Shown: positions 11,101 through 23,540 of the stretch, piece after piece | Layout: the number at the start of each line of letters is the position of its first letter | How positions within the stretch are numbered: position 1 is the first letter of the stretch | Assembly (NCBI GenBank): GCA_004335835.1 | Contig: RWJK01001124.1 | Location: forward strand, 107,793 to 171,792 | DNA from: Scenedesmus sp. ARA3 | Taxonomy: Eukaryota > Chlorophyta > Chlorophyceae > Sphaeropleales > Scenedesmaceae | DNA: 64,000 nt | Reading direction: 5' to 3' | Made by a program: the position numbers and the translations under genes | The notes under the pieces: model-generated | What the model saw: only the letters and a program-made list of their open reading frames with translations | What the model was told of the DNA's origin: nothing | Databases searched by the model: none

Positions 11101-13897
11101 AGCGCAGCGCTGGCAGCTGCTGCAGCGGACGCAGCAGCAGTGCTTGCATGCTTGGCAGCTGGCACGACTGGGACTAAGGCTGCTGCGATGCTTTGTGCTG
11201 CTCTGGGCTTGGAGTGGCCGGGCTGCAACAGCACCAGCAAGCCCGCTGCTACCGCACCTGCCGCTGCGGAGGCAGAGGCAGCTGCCAACGGGGATGTGGA
11301 CAGCATCCGCTGCAGGTCATGTGGGCAGAGTGAGCCAGAGGACTGCCTGCTGCTGTGTGACGGCTGTGATGCTGGCTTCCACACCAGCTGCCTGCTGCCG
11401 CAGCTGTCATGCGTGCCAGAGGGCGACTGGTTCTGCCCCGGGTGCTGCACTGAAGTGAAGGAGTGCAGCCTCAGCAGGGGTGCTGCGGTGGCGTGCATGA
11501 GCTTGCTGCTGCTCAGCGACAGCGGCCGGCAGCTGCTGAGCAGGCAGGGGCTGCTGCAGCGCGCAATGCCGCTGGTGCAGCAGGAGGCTGCCGCAGCAGC
11601 GGCGGCTGCGCAGACAGCTATCCGCCGCGCTGCAGGAGCAGGGCAGGCTGATGAGGCAGTGCAGGGGGTTGTGGCAGCGCTGAGGCTTGGTGCGCTGCAT
11701 GCGCGTGCAGGCATGCATGTGCTGGCTGGCGGCATTGAGGGGCAGCCTGCCACACTGGCTGAAGGTGGGTGCGCTTACTGACTCAACTCCGAGCAGGTTA
11801 TCTAGCCGGGCTGGAGTGGATAGAGCGGTTGCAGGTGGCTGGCATTGGGCAGCACCTTGGCTGTCATGCTGTCTACCTGTCTGCCTGGGCACAGCTGCAG
11901 AGCCATCTGCTTGCCGAGCATGTGCAAGTCACCACCTGCCTGCCAAGCATCTGCACGCTCTTGCTTTTCATGCCCATTACGACACAGCTTGCATGCTGTT
12001 GGCTGCTTGCACGTGCAGGTGCTGTCAGCATCCTGCAGCAGCTGGCCAGCTGCTGCCACCTGCTGCGGCAGCTACCAGCAGAAGCAGCAGCCAACTCTGA
12101 TGCAGAAGAAAGCGGTCAGCTGGTGGCCTGCATCCAGCAGCTGCTGGGGCTGCTGAAGGACGTCTGGTGTGCGCTGCGCTTGCTCACTGGCGCAGACGGC
12201 CAGGCTGCTCAAGCAGCAGTGGCTGCTGCTGCGGCTGCTGCAGCAGAGTGCGGCTGCAGCCTGCTGGCGGGCTTGGTGGCTGTTAGCGCTGCGGCTGAGG
12301 AGGCAGAAGACACGGCAGATGCATTGAAGGGTGAGCAAACTGGATGCTAGACTCAGACAGCCGCCAGGGCGAAGGCAAGCGAATGACACTTGGTCCAAGG
12401 GCGTCACCCACAACTTGCTGCCCAAGCAGGTTTATCCAAGTGAAATGCGTGCTTTGCACATACAACCCACACTCTCGTACAGCCGTGTGCATGCATGTGT
12501 GTGTCTAACATCTGGGCTGCACTGTGCACCTGCGCCTGCTCTCTCTCCTTGCAGGAGCATTGGGCGCCAACACGCAGCTGCTGCGTGCACTGCTGGCATC
12601 CCCCAGCAGCCCTGCCGTGCAGCAGCGGCTCAGCGCATGGCTGCTGCTGTGGCTGGAGGCACTGGCCACCTCCCCGCTGGCAGCAGCTGGCACTGCCCTC
12701 AAGCAGGACCTGCCTGTGCTGCTGTCAGCACTGCTGGGAGACCAGCAGGCAGGCGGCAGGGCTGCTGCCGGCATGCGCAACGTGCCGGTGCTGGGCGGTG
12801 CTGGCGGCCTGCAGGAGGAGCAGTGGCTGCCGCTGCTGGCTGCTGCTGCTGCCCAGGCTGATGACGTGGACACTGCGGAAGGCCAGGACGGCTCGCAGCA
12901 GCAGCAGCAGGAGAGTGAGGATGAGGATGAGGATGCAGACACAGGTGAGGCGCATGGCACTCGTAAGCACAGCTGCATGTAGAGCATGGCCGTTAATTGA
13001 CGACACCGTCGACAGCTGCAGGCACTTGCACCTGCAGGCTGAGATGCCTCAGGCCTGGTGCTTCTGATTGGGGCATAGTAGCAGGAAGTGTACCTGCACC
13101 GGATGACATACGCATGGTTACCTGCACTTTGTGCTGATAGAGGTTCTGGGTTGTTCCTGTTGCTCGTATCTGCTCTTGATGGTAGCTTTGCCAGTTGTCA
13201 ATCGGCACATGTGAACTCCTTGTGTGCAACCTGCCATTCTACAGAGAACCAGAACCCAAACACGCGCACAGCAGCGCAGCCTGCTGCTGCTGCTGCCAAG
13301 GCCAAGGGCGGAGCGGCCAGGACAACTGCGGCTCGCCTTGCCGCTGGGCGGCACCTGCCGCCGCTGCTGCAGGCGTTTGTTACAACAGTGGCACGTCAAA
13401 AACAGGTGGGGAAGGCAGCACATGGCATATGCCTTCTGGGGATCAGCTGCTGGCTTCAATATTACATGCACTGCCAAGGAGTATGTTGTGGATGAAAAAG
13501 TTGGCGCTGTGCGTTCCTACATGAAGCGTGCCTCATGACTGTGCAGCAGCTGTGCATGTCTGAAGCTGCAGCCTACTCAGCAGCAGCCAGCACATGTATA
13601 TGCCAACTTCACCCCTAACCCCGCCACCCTCATGCTCCTGCTGTGCTGTGCTTCCTGCAGTCTGGGACAGCGCTGGCAGGCAGGTGCATGCAGCTGTCGA
13701 TCAGCAGCGCACAGCAGGAGAACTGGCAGGCATGCCTGGGAGGTCTGAGGCTGGGGCGGCTGCTGGGTTGCAGCCCTGCTGGCGAGCAGCTGGAGGCACT
13801 GAAGGGTGTGAAGGCTGCAGCCCTGCAGGACAATGGAACAGATGCACTGCTGGCGGCTGAGCAGGTCGACAGGATGCTGGCGGTGGTGTCTGGTTGA
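5167..13897 (+). CDS. CAP-G2: Condensin II subunit CAP-G2 with internal PHD finger
   Basis: Twenty-one exons join in phase to 1371 aa: 5167-5229, 5309-5389, 5568-5648, 5871-5996, 6279-6398, 6644-6766, 7039-7152, 7396-7506, 7745-7969, 8236-8425, 8662-8762, 8942-9027, 9278-9437, 9719-9818, 10032-10220, 10391-10612, 10841-11764, 12019-12330, 12555-12944, 13245-13405, 13661-13897 (TGA). An in-frame TGA at 5122 with no ATG after it fixes the start. Residues 118-530 match plant and animal CAP-G2 closely: CCTWWQYG, ELLDFEDASI, EGRKFLACLL, IPAGRRSVLDAYGE, RLYEPILFRAL, LNLYWEIIPSAT, LLVPSYFP. CAP-G2 is the HEAT-repeat kleisin-binding subunit of condensin II, which compacts chromosomes in the nucleus. 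Basic, NLS-like patches lie in exons 15-16 (RSPPRKQRNR, GRGGRGKRKK). A PHD finger sits at residues 855-899, and an acidic run near residue 1230. Intron 2 uses a GC donor. The C-terminal third is Ala/Gln-rich and less certain. Confidence 0.94.
11311..11445 (+). other. PHD finger inside CAP-G2 (exon 17)
   Basis: All eight C4HC3 zinc ligands are present: C855, C858, C870, C873, H878, C881, C896, C899, spaced C-x2-C-x11-C-x2-C-x4-H-x2-C-x14-C-x2-C. The PHD-typical aromatic W894-F895 precedes the last CxxC pair. PHD fingers commonly read the histone H3 tail. It is encoded in the same open exon as flanking CAP-G2 sequence, so it is not an annotation join. Confidence 0.92.
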
Positions 13898-15034
13898 TGC
13901 CATTCGGGTGCATTCATGCTCATGCATGAGCACCTGGCATATGCATACAGCGCATGCATACAAGGAATGGCATGCAGCGTCACGGGCCCCTACCTTGAGG
14001 GGCATATGGCAAAGTCTTCACATTCCAGCTGCAATCTCACTGAGACACGTTGACTGGGTTGTAGCTGGGTGGCAATGTGCGCCACACGGGTTCCCTTGGG
14101 TTTGATAGCCCAGGGTGTGACACTGCATGTCCCTTACCCCCTTTACCTGAAGTTAAGGGTCTTTGCCTTTACATTTTACCCACAGCGTAAAATGGCTATT
14201 ACAGCCGGAAAAAGGCACGTGGAGCCAATTCGTACAAACAGAAGCATTACACGTGCGATAAATGACTTGTTTTCGCTTTTCGATGGCGCTGCGTGCAATT
14301 ATAGAAGTCGCTGCAACCATTGTACCCTTGACCCGAAAACGCTTAAGCTTCAGGATCAGGGGCCTAGGGACATGTCACGGTGACACCCACTGGTGACCGC
14401 TGCGAAAAGCTCGCAGAGGTTGTTTCACAACAGCCGCAGCTACCATAGTGGTGAATTTTGAAGCTGTTTGGGAACAATTCCCAATGCTCTTGCCACCTGC
14501 AGCCAAAAGCGTTGATGACGTTGCCGCTGCGGTCTCGCAAGATCACACGACCGTTGCAAGCCGGTTCGAGGCATGAGGCAGATCTGGTGGTGATTCCAGC
14601 AGAAGGAAACACATTTATCTGATCGAACCGTTCTGAACAGGCACATCAGGACGAATTGATACTATTCGGGTGTGTCAAAGGACGAAACGTGTTTGCCGCT
14701 GGTTACGCAAGGGCAGGAAGAGCGTAGCAAACCCCAACCTCAGCCGTACAGTACATGATAGAATATCAAACATTATTGTGGTTGTTTTTTTGAACAGATC
14801 CCACTGGTGTGCGCGCGCGCAGTGACAGTCATCAACAGCTGCAACTCGTAACCTTGCACCCTTAACCTTGCTGCACACCCCTTAGGCGAGCTCCAGTCGC
14901 GATCTCTACAGTACAATCCCCTGCCAGAGACAGATATGATGTATTTTTATCTATCTGCACGCAGATTCGCAGGTAAAGAGGTTGAGCTTTTTCCTGTTTC
15001 GTGAACTGGGGCTACAGCACGTGCTTGGAACAAC
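13898..15034. other. Intergenic between CAP-G2 and the A cluster
   Basis: About 1.1 kb of more AT-rich sequence than its surroundings. Frames of 60-100 codons occur on both strands (for example plus 14069-14383, minus 14364-14612). They show no family motif and no splice-supported continuation. It should contain the 3' end of CAP-G2 and the promoter of A1. Confidence 0.5.
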
Positions 15035-17530
15035 ATGAGCGGCAACCATTATACATATGAGACAAAACAATAGTTTATTGGTGCTATTGCACCTCGTTTA
15101 CACTGTTTGCAGGTGCCACCTAATATTGTTGGTAACCGGACGCACCGGTTGCCACGCCGGGAAGCGCAGGTGGCCTTATGGCCGCCTGTGCACATGTGCT
15201 TGTCAAGCATGCATATTTACTTTTATTACGTGTAAAACGTGCTACTTCGAGCTACGTTGTGCATGTAGATCACTCAACACGCTGCTGCCTCCCTGCTGCT
15301 GCCATTGACCCTTTGCAGCAAGCATGTACTGCAGTTGGAGGCCCTTTTGAAGAAGAGGAGAGCTCAGTTGCGCGCTCTGGAGACAGAAAATGATCGGTTG
15401 AAGCAGAAGGAGCGTGCATTGCAGAGCTGCATCCTGGGCATCGAGGGCAGCGTGGCAGCAACCAGGGCAGTGCTGGAAGTACAAGCAGATGAAGAAATTA
15501 CAAGCAGTAGTGGTAGCCTGTTCGTTGTGGGTACCGCAGACTCAGCTCACGGCGCAACACATTCAGGATCACACGGCAGCAGCTTCATCACCCACACAAC
15601 TGCACAGGTAGGAGGTTGGCATCATAGCACCTGAGGTGGCCATTCAATCACCGATTGAGTGAGCGCCGTAACTCACATCATTACTCGCCGGATTGTTTTG
15701 TATTTGTAATGTGTATATGCGGTATTAAACACAGCAGGCATCAGCACAGCCGCCGCGGCCGCACAGTGCTGCAGATGGCACAATGCCACTGCTTGCAGGA
15801 CGCTTGCAGCCTTACATGCTTCAATGCCTCGCTTCATGCCTGTACAGAAGCAGCAGCGTACAACCCTTGCGCTGCTGCTGCAGCAGCCGCTGCTGCTGCA
15901 TCTCACACCCTATACCTACCAATATATTGTTTGTGGGCTCTGTCGCAGGCTGTCCTGCAAGCACTGGAAGCAAAGGAGCAGCTGGTGCAGGCCACCACAG
16001 CGCAGCTGGGCTGCTGCAGCATCAGCGGCAAAGAACCCTACAGCACACGCATTCTGCGCACGGCCCTCGCAGACCCGGCAAACACTCTGGCAGTGCTGCA
16101 GATGACTTGCGCAGAGCGCCAGCGCTACATCCAGAATGCTGTGCATCGCATGGCGCTGCTGCTGCCCAAGTACAACAGCGACGCACCAACCACAAGCCTT
16201 GGCCAGGCAAGGGAGCAGCTGCATGCAGTGGTAGATCAGCTGTCATAAAGGATCTTGGTTCCTCAGCTGCTGGGGCCTACTGCAAGCAACTTGAGCTACC
16301 TGCTGGTCAACCTTGAGACCATGCAGCATGAGAAGTACCCAGAAGGTGTGCAGGCGCTTTGTCCAGCAGCAGCTAGAAGTGTTGACCAACTGGGTGTGTT
16401 TGGCGTATCTGTCGCTGTTTGTTATTCCAGCCTGGTCGGGCGATGCGGTGGCTTCTGCTGTGTGCCATGTGCCACTGAATGTGCTGCCTTTGACTTCAAC
16501 CTCTTGTGGGACGTGCTGTGCTGCTCTTCTCTGACTTGTCGATCTGCCAGCCATAGCGAGTGCAGTGCTTACCGCATGCGCACACAATCGTTCATGTGAG
16601 CGAGCTTCTTCTGCAAGCGCCACCAAATTTGAAACATCAAGCTTTGCTGATGCAGCAGCTGAGTTTGCATGTGCTGTTGCTCCTGCTGCAGGCTACTGGT
16701 TTTCTGTGGCGCAGAGCCTGCAGCTGACAGAAGATCAAAAGGCAGCACTCAAGCTGTGCTGGGAGCATGTGCGCGCTGACAAGGCCAAGCTGACAGAGCA
16801 GCATCGCAGGCTGAGCGTGAGGCTGGAAGAGCTGCAGCAGCAGCAGAGGCAGCGGCAGCAGCAGTTTGAGGTGCAGGCCGTGCAGCTGCCGGTGCACCTG
16901 GCTGCCCAGCGCCGCTGCAAAACTCCGTGCATGCCACCCTCACAGCAGCAGCAGCAGCAGCAGTCTTGCGATCTGCTGCCACCGGGCACATGCAGCCTCC
17001 ACTTTGTAGCAGCCGGCAACATGCAGATGCAGCAGATGGAGGCTGAAGTGCAGGAGGTTGAGCGGCTGCTGTTCTTGGGACTGAACAGTGCAGAGGATCC
17101 AACTGCAGCATCACCATCAAGCAGCAGCATCTGCACTTGGTCAGAGGGCTGGAGCTGCGGAGCTTACCTGCTGCAGGAGCAGCAGAGGCTGCATCTTCTG
17201 TGTCATGATCCGGCTCAACAGCAGCAGCAGCAGCAACAGCTTGGCTACCAGAGGGACAAGCTGCTGCACCACCAGCAGCAGCAGCTTGCGCAAGAGGGTG
17301 ATGGGGCTAGCTGGCAGCCGCAAGCAGGCACGCTGTGTAGCGCATCGTGTGTCGGCAACTGTCAGGCACGGCAGCCCCAGCAGCAGGAGCAGCAGCAGGC
17401 GCGCTGTGAGCTGCCCTGCAAGCAAGGCTTGGCAGCAAGCTCGGCAGGCGATGTGTGGTGGCCACTTGGCGAATTGTTCGCCAGCAGACAGCCCCTGGGG
17501 TCATCTGCAATGGTGGAAGCACCGGTGGCT

Positions 17531-17561
<31 letters not shown>

Positions 17562-18552
17562 TCGCTTGCCAGCCTCAGCTTGCAGGCAGCAGCAGTTTGA
17601 GTTTGTTTGCAGCAGCAGCTTCCTCAGCCCCAGGAGGCGCCACATCAGCGGGGCTGGTGCATGAGCAGTCGGATGGCAGCAGCAGGGGCGGGCCAGGAGC
17701 CAGTGGCAGCAGCAGCATCACGTGCAGAGGAGGTGTTGCTGTCGGTGAGTTGAGCTGCAGGGCTGGATTCAGCCGTACACCAAGCTATCAGTCCACTGCT
17801 GGCAGTGAGATGGCACTGAAGTACTTTCATATTTCAAGAACGGGATTTCCATTGTTGTCCTGCTGCGGAACACGTGCTGTCTGGTGTTTGTCTTTGGCTT
17901 ACGAGCAACCTTGAGTCCTGTTTGCTTGCACCCACTGAGCTGCTGATGCATGCAACTTGCAGCACATCTACATGCCGGTAGACACAGCGGTTTTCAGGGC
18001 AAGCAGCAACATTGAACAGTATGCGAGCACAGCTGCGCGCTGTACATGCTGCGCATGTAACTGCCGTTGTGGCGGCTGTGATGGCGTCTACCTCACTGCG
18101 CTGCTGCTGCTATCATCGCGTCTGTTGTCATCTGGTGTCTCCAGGTTTACAGCAAGGAACAGCAGCACATTGAACAGCAGCTAGCCATCATCACTGGCAA
18201 GATCAAGCTGCTGTTCTTTTGCCAGGAGCTGCAGTGGTGTAATGTGCTCACCTACAAGCAGATAGCAGAGGCACATGTCAACGCATATCCTTTCGTGCCT
18301 GATGCTCTGTCAGGTACGCGTGATGGCCGTAATCTGCTGTGGCAATACAGGCGGCCCATAACTTGCAACAGCAGTGCTTGGCTGTGCCATTTGTAGCTGC
18401 AGCAGGTGGTTGGCATCAAATGTGGGTAGTGAAGCTTTGGGCAGCACTGCACAGCTCATTGCTGACTACTGCAGACGTTTGCACAACGTGTAAGATAAAT
18501 GAAGCTTGTGGTGCCAAATATTCTTTTGTTTGCTCAGCACGTGGCACGTTTT

Positions 18553-18587
<35 letters not shown>

Positions 18588-18718
18588 TGGCTTCTGCGTC
18601 TGCATCACACTGTTCTCTGTGGCCGTGCAATGCCTCCACACTCTGCCCGCCTGTGCGCTGCTGCTCGGTGCTTTGTGCTGCAGCTTGTGAGGCGCTCGAC
18701 GAGGTGGGCTGGCAATGA
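15035..18718 (+). pseudogene. Family A copy 1 (A1), decayed zipper/Gln-rich gene
   Basis: It keeps all six exon equivalents of family A: 15035-15054, 15319-15607, 15949-16345, 16692-17744, 18145-18313, 18684-18718. Three lesions separate it from A2-A4. (1) The intron-1 donor reads AT (15055-15056) where A2 has GT and A3/A4 have GC. (2) Exon 3 carries a TAA at 16246-16248 (codon 203) where the sisters have Glu or Met; homology resumes in the same frame after it. (3) Exon 4 is one base out of phase with exon 5, because the conserved '(E)VLL(P)' end lies in another frame. The zipper part (LRALETENDRLKQKERALQ) and the C-terminal part (AYPFVPDALS, CEALDEVGWQ) remain recognisable. A truncated protein of about 200 aa ending at the TAA cannot be excluded. 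Confidence 0.8.
18553..18588. repeat. (CAG)n microsatellite in the last intron of A1
   Basis: About 12 CAG units in the intron between the fifth and sixth exons of A1. Confidence 0.9.
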
Positions 18719-19910
18719 CGGCGGCACAGCCAGACACCTGCAGGAACCTGTGCGCTTTCCTGCAAGGGCAGGGGATTGTGCTTCCCTTGAAGGGGCGAGA
18801 CGAGGGTGTTGCTGGAACAGGCACACATTGGCAGCCATACTAGTCATGCTGGATGATGGCAGACACATCATCTCAGCGATATGCGCTGACTTACAATCGA
18901 AACATCATGCGCTTTTGCTGGAAGTGTGTGCCAGACACTCACTAAATGAGCAAATCAGGGAGTGGCTGCCCAAGCCGCTCTGCAGCGCCTGGGCATGTTC
19001 AGGCTGAGAGGGTGTGTGTGGCCAGGGGCGGCGCCCCTACCTGCAGCAGTTAACATGGAGTTCTTAGAGTTGTTTAGCATGTGAAGCAGATGGAAGGTAT
19101 AGCAGTGTGTTATACCTTTGGAGCCTGAAGGCCATATCAAGGCTGCAGCTGAAGGCTGGCAGGTGGCAGCGGCACTGACACACAAGGTGATGTGCGACAC
19201 ACAGATGCCAGACTGTACCGTTGCCCAGTATGCTGCAATGCATCAACAACAATGCATGTGTTTGAAGTGAGCGAAGCGGCTTTTGTTGAGCGCAAGCAGG
19301 CAAGAGCAGGTTGGCTGCTGCGCTCAGCCGACTGAGTCTCACCTTGTGTCAGGAAGGAGCATGGAAACCTAGTGCAGCTACCTGTTGCGCCCTTATATGC
19401 AATGTTTTTATCATCTGTGTTGCTTCAGGACAAGCCGATGCCCCTAGCAGCGGCATTGCCTGACAGTGTGATGTGCACTGTAGCTTGCATAGCCTTCGCC
19501 AGCAACTGTGTGGGCGCAGAGCACGGCAACTTGGCTGAGCATTCACCCGCGGCCTAAATTTGGGTTGCAGTGCTGCCTGCGTAGCGTTTGAACGGCAGAA
19601 TCTGTTTGTTCCCCGCATATGCTGCATAGCTGTGGCCCTTGGCCCCAGCATCTATTTGTGTTTGCATGGGCATAGGTTTTACCAACTTTGTTGTGTGCAT
19701 TGTCTCCTCCAGACATCGAACCTGACATGAAGACAGCATGCAATGCCCTTAGTGTGGGCATAAACAGATTGCAGTACGGTGGTGATGTTTTCCTAGTGGA
19801 TGTTTGCCGCATCAGCGGCTGCTGCATCTGTATCGGTGGCACATGAAAGGTGCACCTCAAATCACACCAGCAGGCGAGTCCCTGTTGCTTAGTGTGATGT
19901 GTCTCCCAGC

Positions 19911-20281
19911 ATGCATTGAGGGCCAGCACGGAAAGCAGCGCTGACAACTTGTGATGTGCATGCTGCAAGCTTTGGGTGCTTTGCTTCATTATGGTGATCA
20001 TTGGGTGCGCTGCATGTCGCCGGGTGTCTTCCAGCATGCATTGAGGGCCAGCACGGAAAGCAACGCTGGCAACTTGTGATGTGCATGCTGCAAGCTTTGG
20101 GTGCTTTGCTTCATTATGGTGATCATTGGGTGCGCTGCATGTCGCCGGGTGTCTTCCAGCATGCATTGAGGGCCAGCACGGAAAGCAACGCTGGCAACTT
20201 GTGATGTGCATGCTGCAAGCTTCGGGTGCTCCGCTTCATGGCCATGGTGGTGATCATTGGGTGCGCTGCATGTCGCCGGGT
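19911..20281. repeat. 125-bp tandem repeat, three units
   Basis: Units begin at 19911, 20036 and 20161 (exact period 125), each starting ATGCATTGAGGGCCAGCACG. The third unit has a small insertion near its end, where GGCCATGG appears. Units differ by only a few bases, so the array is recent. Intergenic. Confidence 0.93.
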
Positions 20282-21043
20282 GGGGGCATGGCCTGTGATA
20301 GAAGAAAAACACAGGTCAGTGATGATGGTGCTGTGGTGGCGGGAGAGAGGGTGGGAGTATGCCTTGCTGTGGAAAATGAAAGAGACAGGGTGAGGCGAGC
20401 GAGGGTTCAGAGGCCGTGGCATGCGTGGTTGGTTGTGTTAGCTGCCTGCTGGAAACAGAACAGAAATGCAAACAAACATCAAGAGGCAGAGCAACATGCT
20501 GACTATGTTGGGTATGCGAGGCGAGTGGGTATGTCTGGCAGCTGGTGGCTTGGCAGAATGTTGTGGTGTGAATGTTTGCCGCTTCTCGCCGAGATCAGCT
20601 TGCTAAGGACGCCATGCACATTGGTGGCAGGTTTTGGTGGTGCTCAGCTACAAGGCACACCTATTTGTGCTGGCATGCGTTACTACATTTGCGTACTAAT
20701 AGTACTAGTTGCTGGTGCCAATGCGCCGTCTGTTTATCAATTGATGTTTGCGAGTCATATCAACGTTGCCGTTTGGTTGTTCAGTCTGTGTACATGAATG
20801 TCTTTAAAAGAGAGATTGTTGCAGTCTTGTGCAGTGCGTATACGTAGTGCACCTGCGCGTGGCCACGTTATTTGAGAGGTTCACCTTGAACATCCACATA
20901 CACATGTGAGCAGCACGAGTGTGGCTGGTTGTTTGACGGCTGCATTCCGCAGAATGAAGCCCACTGTGTGGTGTGCCGGCTGAAGCAAATGATGCTGCAG
21001 CTGCACGACAGCGTTGGAAATTTGTGAGGTGTTGAATCAATGA

Positions 21044-21109
21044 GGTTGAATCAACGGGGGTGTCAATCGTGGTTGATTCAACCAAGGTTTTGCCTCAACC
21101 CGGGTTGAG
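21044..21109. repeat. Inverted-repeat cluster
   Basis: GGTTGAATCAAC (21044-21055) and its exact reverse complement GTTGATTCAACC (21072-21083) form a 12-bp stem with a 16-base loop. Directly after it lies a perfect 16-base palindrome, CTCAACCCGGGTTGAG (21094-21109). Further GGTTGA units follow to about 21145. Confidence 0.85.
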
Positions 21110-21434
21110 CCAATCCGGTTGATTGGCTGATTCCGGTTGAAACCTGAAGCCAGGCCGCCTGGCGGCCGTGCTCGTAGGCCGCATCGCGTGTTGCTGTGCC
21201 TGCACAGCCGCTAGCGGCCAAGACCGTCCTACCATGTAAAACTGGTGGTTTCAACGATGCTTGATGGCGCGAGGCTGGGTTGCAAGGCGTCCCAGTTGCG
21301 CAGTTGCAGGCGGTTATACCATGGAGCTCAACAGCCTGATGTCAAACTGGCTGGCCAGCCAGCGCTGGCCATATGGCTGTCACACGGGCGGCCAATGTTG
21401 TTGCAAACGGATGTACTTATACAGTGAGTGCATG

Positions 21435-21510
21435 GTTACGCACCTTCAAGCAATGCTGGACCAGGGGGGCCCCGCTCAAGGTCTCCTGATGCTCCGAGTG
21501 GGCTGTTATG
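21435..21510. repeat. Dispersed repeat, copy 1
   Basis: It is similar over about 75 bp to 43763-43838 in the last intron of B1. Shared blocks are ATGCTGGACCAGG and GCTCCGAGTGGGCTG. It has no coding potential and its class is unknown. Confidence 0.75.
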
Positions 21511-22010
21511 CAAGCACTATATAATCTATTCAGTCCGGTGTTGTCATGACAGTCCATGGTTATGGCCCCCACTGGCTCCGCCGGCAACTCAGCACTCAGT
21601 CAACGTAGCATTCACGAAATCCCGGTACTCAGAGAAGGTTTGGTGAAGGTACAGAGGAGACTCGCGAGTTTGAGTTCCTGCACTGCAGTGCAGCCAGCAA
21701 GTGTCAGCTACAGCTGATGCCACCCACTGCACAAGATACATGGTTCGACTGCATCACGCGCTGGACATCGCCCGATGTAATCGAAACCCGCGCGTCTCAA
21801 CCCTCACGGTGATTAGGCAATCAAGACATTAAAACCATATGGTCTCAGCAACGATGTGTTGGCAAGCAGCTCAGAGAGGAAACCAGGGGCTGGGCTAAGT
21901 CCGATCCTGCTACTGAATCTCAACAATCATAACTTGTGTATACTTATACCGAGTGGAGCATTCAGATGAGCAGATGACGAACTTTGCTGTACGACACCGA
22001 CAGGGTCAAC

Positions 22011-23495
22011 ATGAGCGGCAATCACTACAGGTATGTAGATCGACACTTTCGTGAGGGATGAAGCCACTGCGATGGGCGTACGCATGCGTGTACAATAGGC
22101 CTGCTTGCCCCCCAAGCCAATGCTGTCTACAGCTTTGGAAGGAGCGAAAAGAAGACTTATCAACTCGGGAGATAAAGAGAGATTACGTATCGTGAAGTGT
22201 AGGATGCTGACAGCCGTGTCCCCTGTTTGTCTCCACTGCTGCTCTTTGTGTTGGCACCGCAGCAAGCAGGTGATGCACCTGGAGGCCGCCCTGCAGAAGA
22301 GGATGGCGCAGCTAGGTCTTTTGGAGGCAGAGAACGCGCGGCTGAAGCAGAAGGAGTGGGCACTGCAGAGCTGCATCCTAGGCATTGAGGGCAGCGTGGC
22401 AGCAACCAAGGCAGTGCTGGAGGTGGAGGTGGATTCTGCCAGCGCAGGTGGTGCGGCAGATCCCTGTTATAGTGGGGAGTCGGGCTTATCTTGCAGTCCT
22501 GCAGTTAGTGGCGACTCGAGCGCTGCTACTGGGTCAAGGGACAGTGCTGGAGCAGCTGCGCAGGTGAGCAGCAGCTTGATAGGGGCCCTGAGGCCTGAAG
22601 ATACCAACGCAGTGAGAACCGCGTGATGCGACAAAGCAACGCAGGCCGCGCTTTGCATTTGCGATGTGCTACTTGATCATCACCCGCTGTTCCATGGATG
22701 CTAGTGTTGATTGGCAGAGGCGCGCACCATGAGGCGCTGCTGCTGTGTTTGCTTGCATGGGTGCTTGCTGCCCTATTGCTGAGCCAATAGATCACACCAG
22801 AACCTTGCGCTGTGTTTGACCTTGTTTGACCGTGTCTGCAGAATGTGCTGGTAGCCCTGGAGCGCAAAGAGCAGCAGGTGCAGGACGCCTTATCTCAGAT
22901 GGGCTACTGCAGCAGCAGCTACAGCGAGCTCTACGGCGTGCGCCTGCTGCGCAGGGCTACCACAAACCCCGCGGTCGCAACTGCGCTGCTTAACACGCCG
23001 CTGCTCGAGCGGCGGCAGTATGTCAAAGCAGCGATGCAGAAGCTGGGGCTGCTGCTGCCCAAGTATGACAGTGCCGCACCCAGCACAAGCTTGGGCTGCG
23101 CCAAGGAGCGGCTGCATGCAGTGCTGGATGACCTGGCGATGCGCATCCTGTTGACAACGCTGATGGACCCCCCTGCGATGCGCTGCAGCAACATGCTGGT
23201 CAACCTGGAGACCATGGAGACAGAAACCTACCCCGAAGGTGTGTGGGCTGTCTACTGCATGCGTGGCTGGACTGGCTTCTGCTGTGTGCAGCTCGCTGCC
23301 CCAGCAAACACCGTGGAGGCTTTGTGCAGGCTGGTAGTTGTGAGGTGGTGCTGCTGCTGCGGCTTTGGGAGAATGCTGCACCTTGAGGGGCAGCGTATCG
23401 AGTAAGACTTCCTGCAAGCAGCGCGTGTTGCCTGCAGGACTGCGGCAGCGAGTAACAGGCACTGTCGCTGCTCGAACTGTTGCCTCACGTCGCTT

Positions 23496-23540
<45 letters not shown>

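Larger units (their letters stand above)
18719..22010. other. Intergenic between A1 and A2
   Basis: 3.3 kb with no gene I can support. It holds the 125-bp tandem repeat (19911-20281), a cluster of inverted repeats (21044-21109) and one copy of a dispersed repeat (21435-21510). Long frames across 19543-20797 come from the tandem repeat being open in several frames. Confidence 0.55.
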
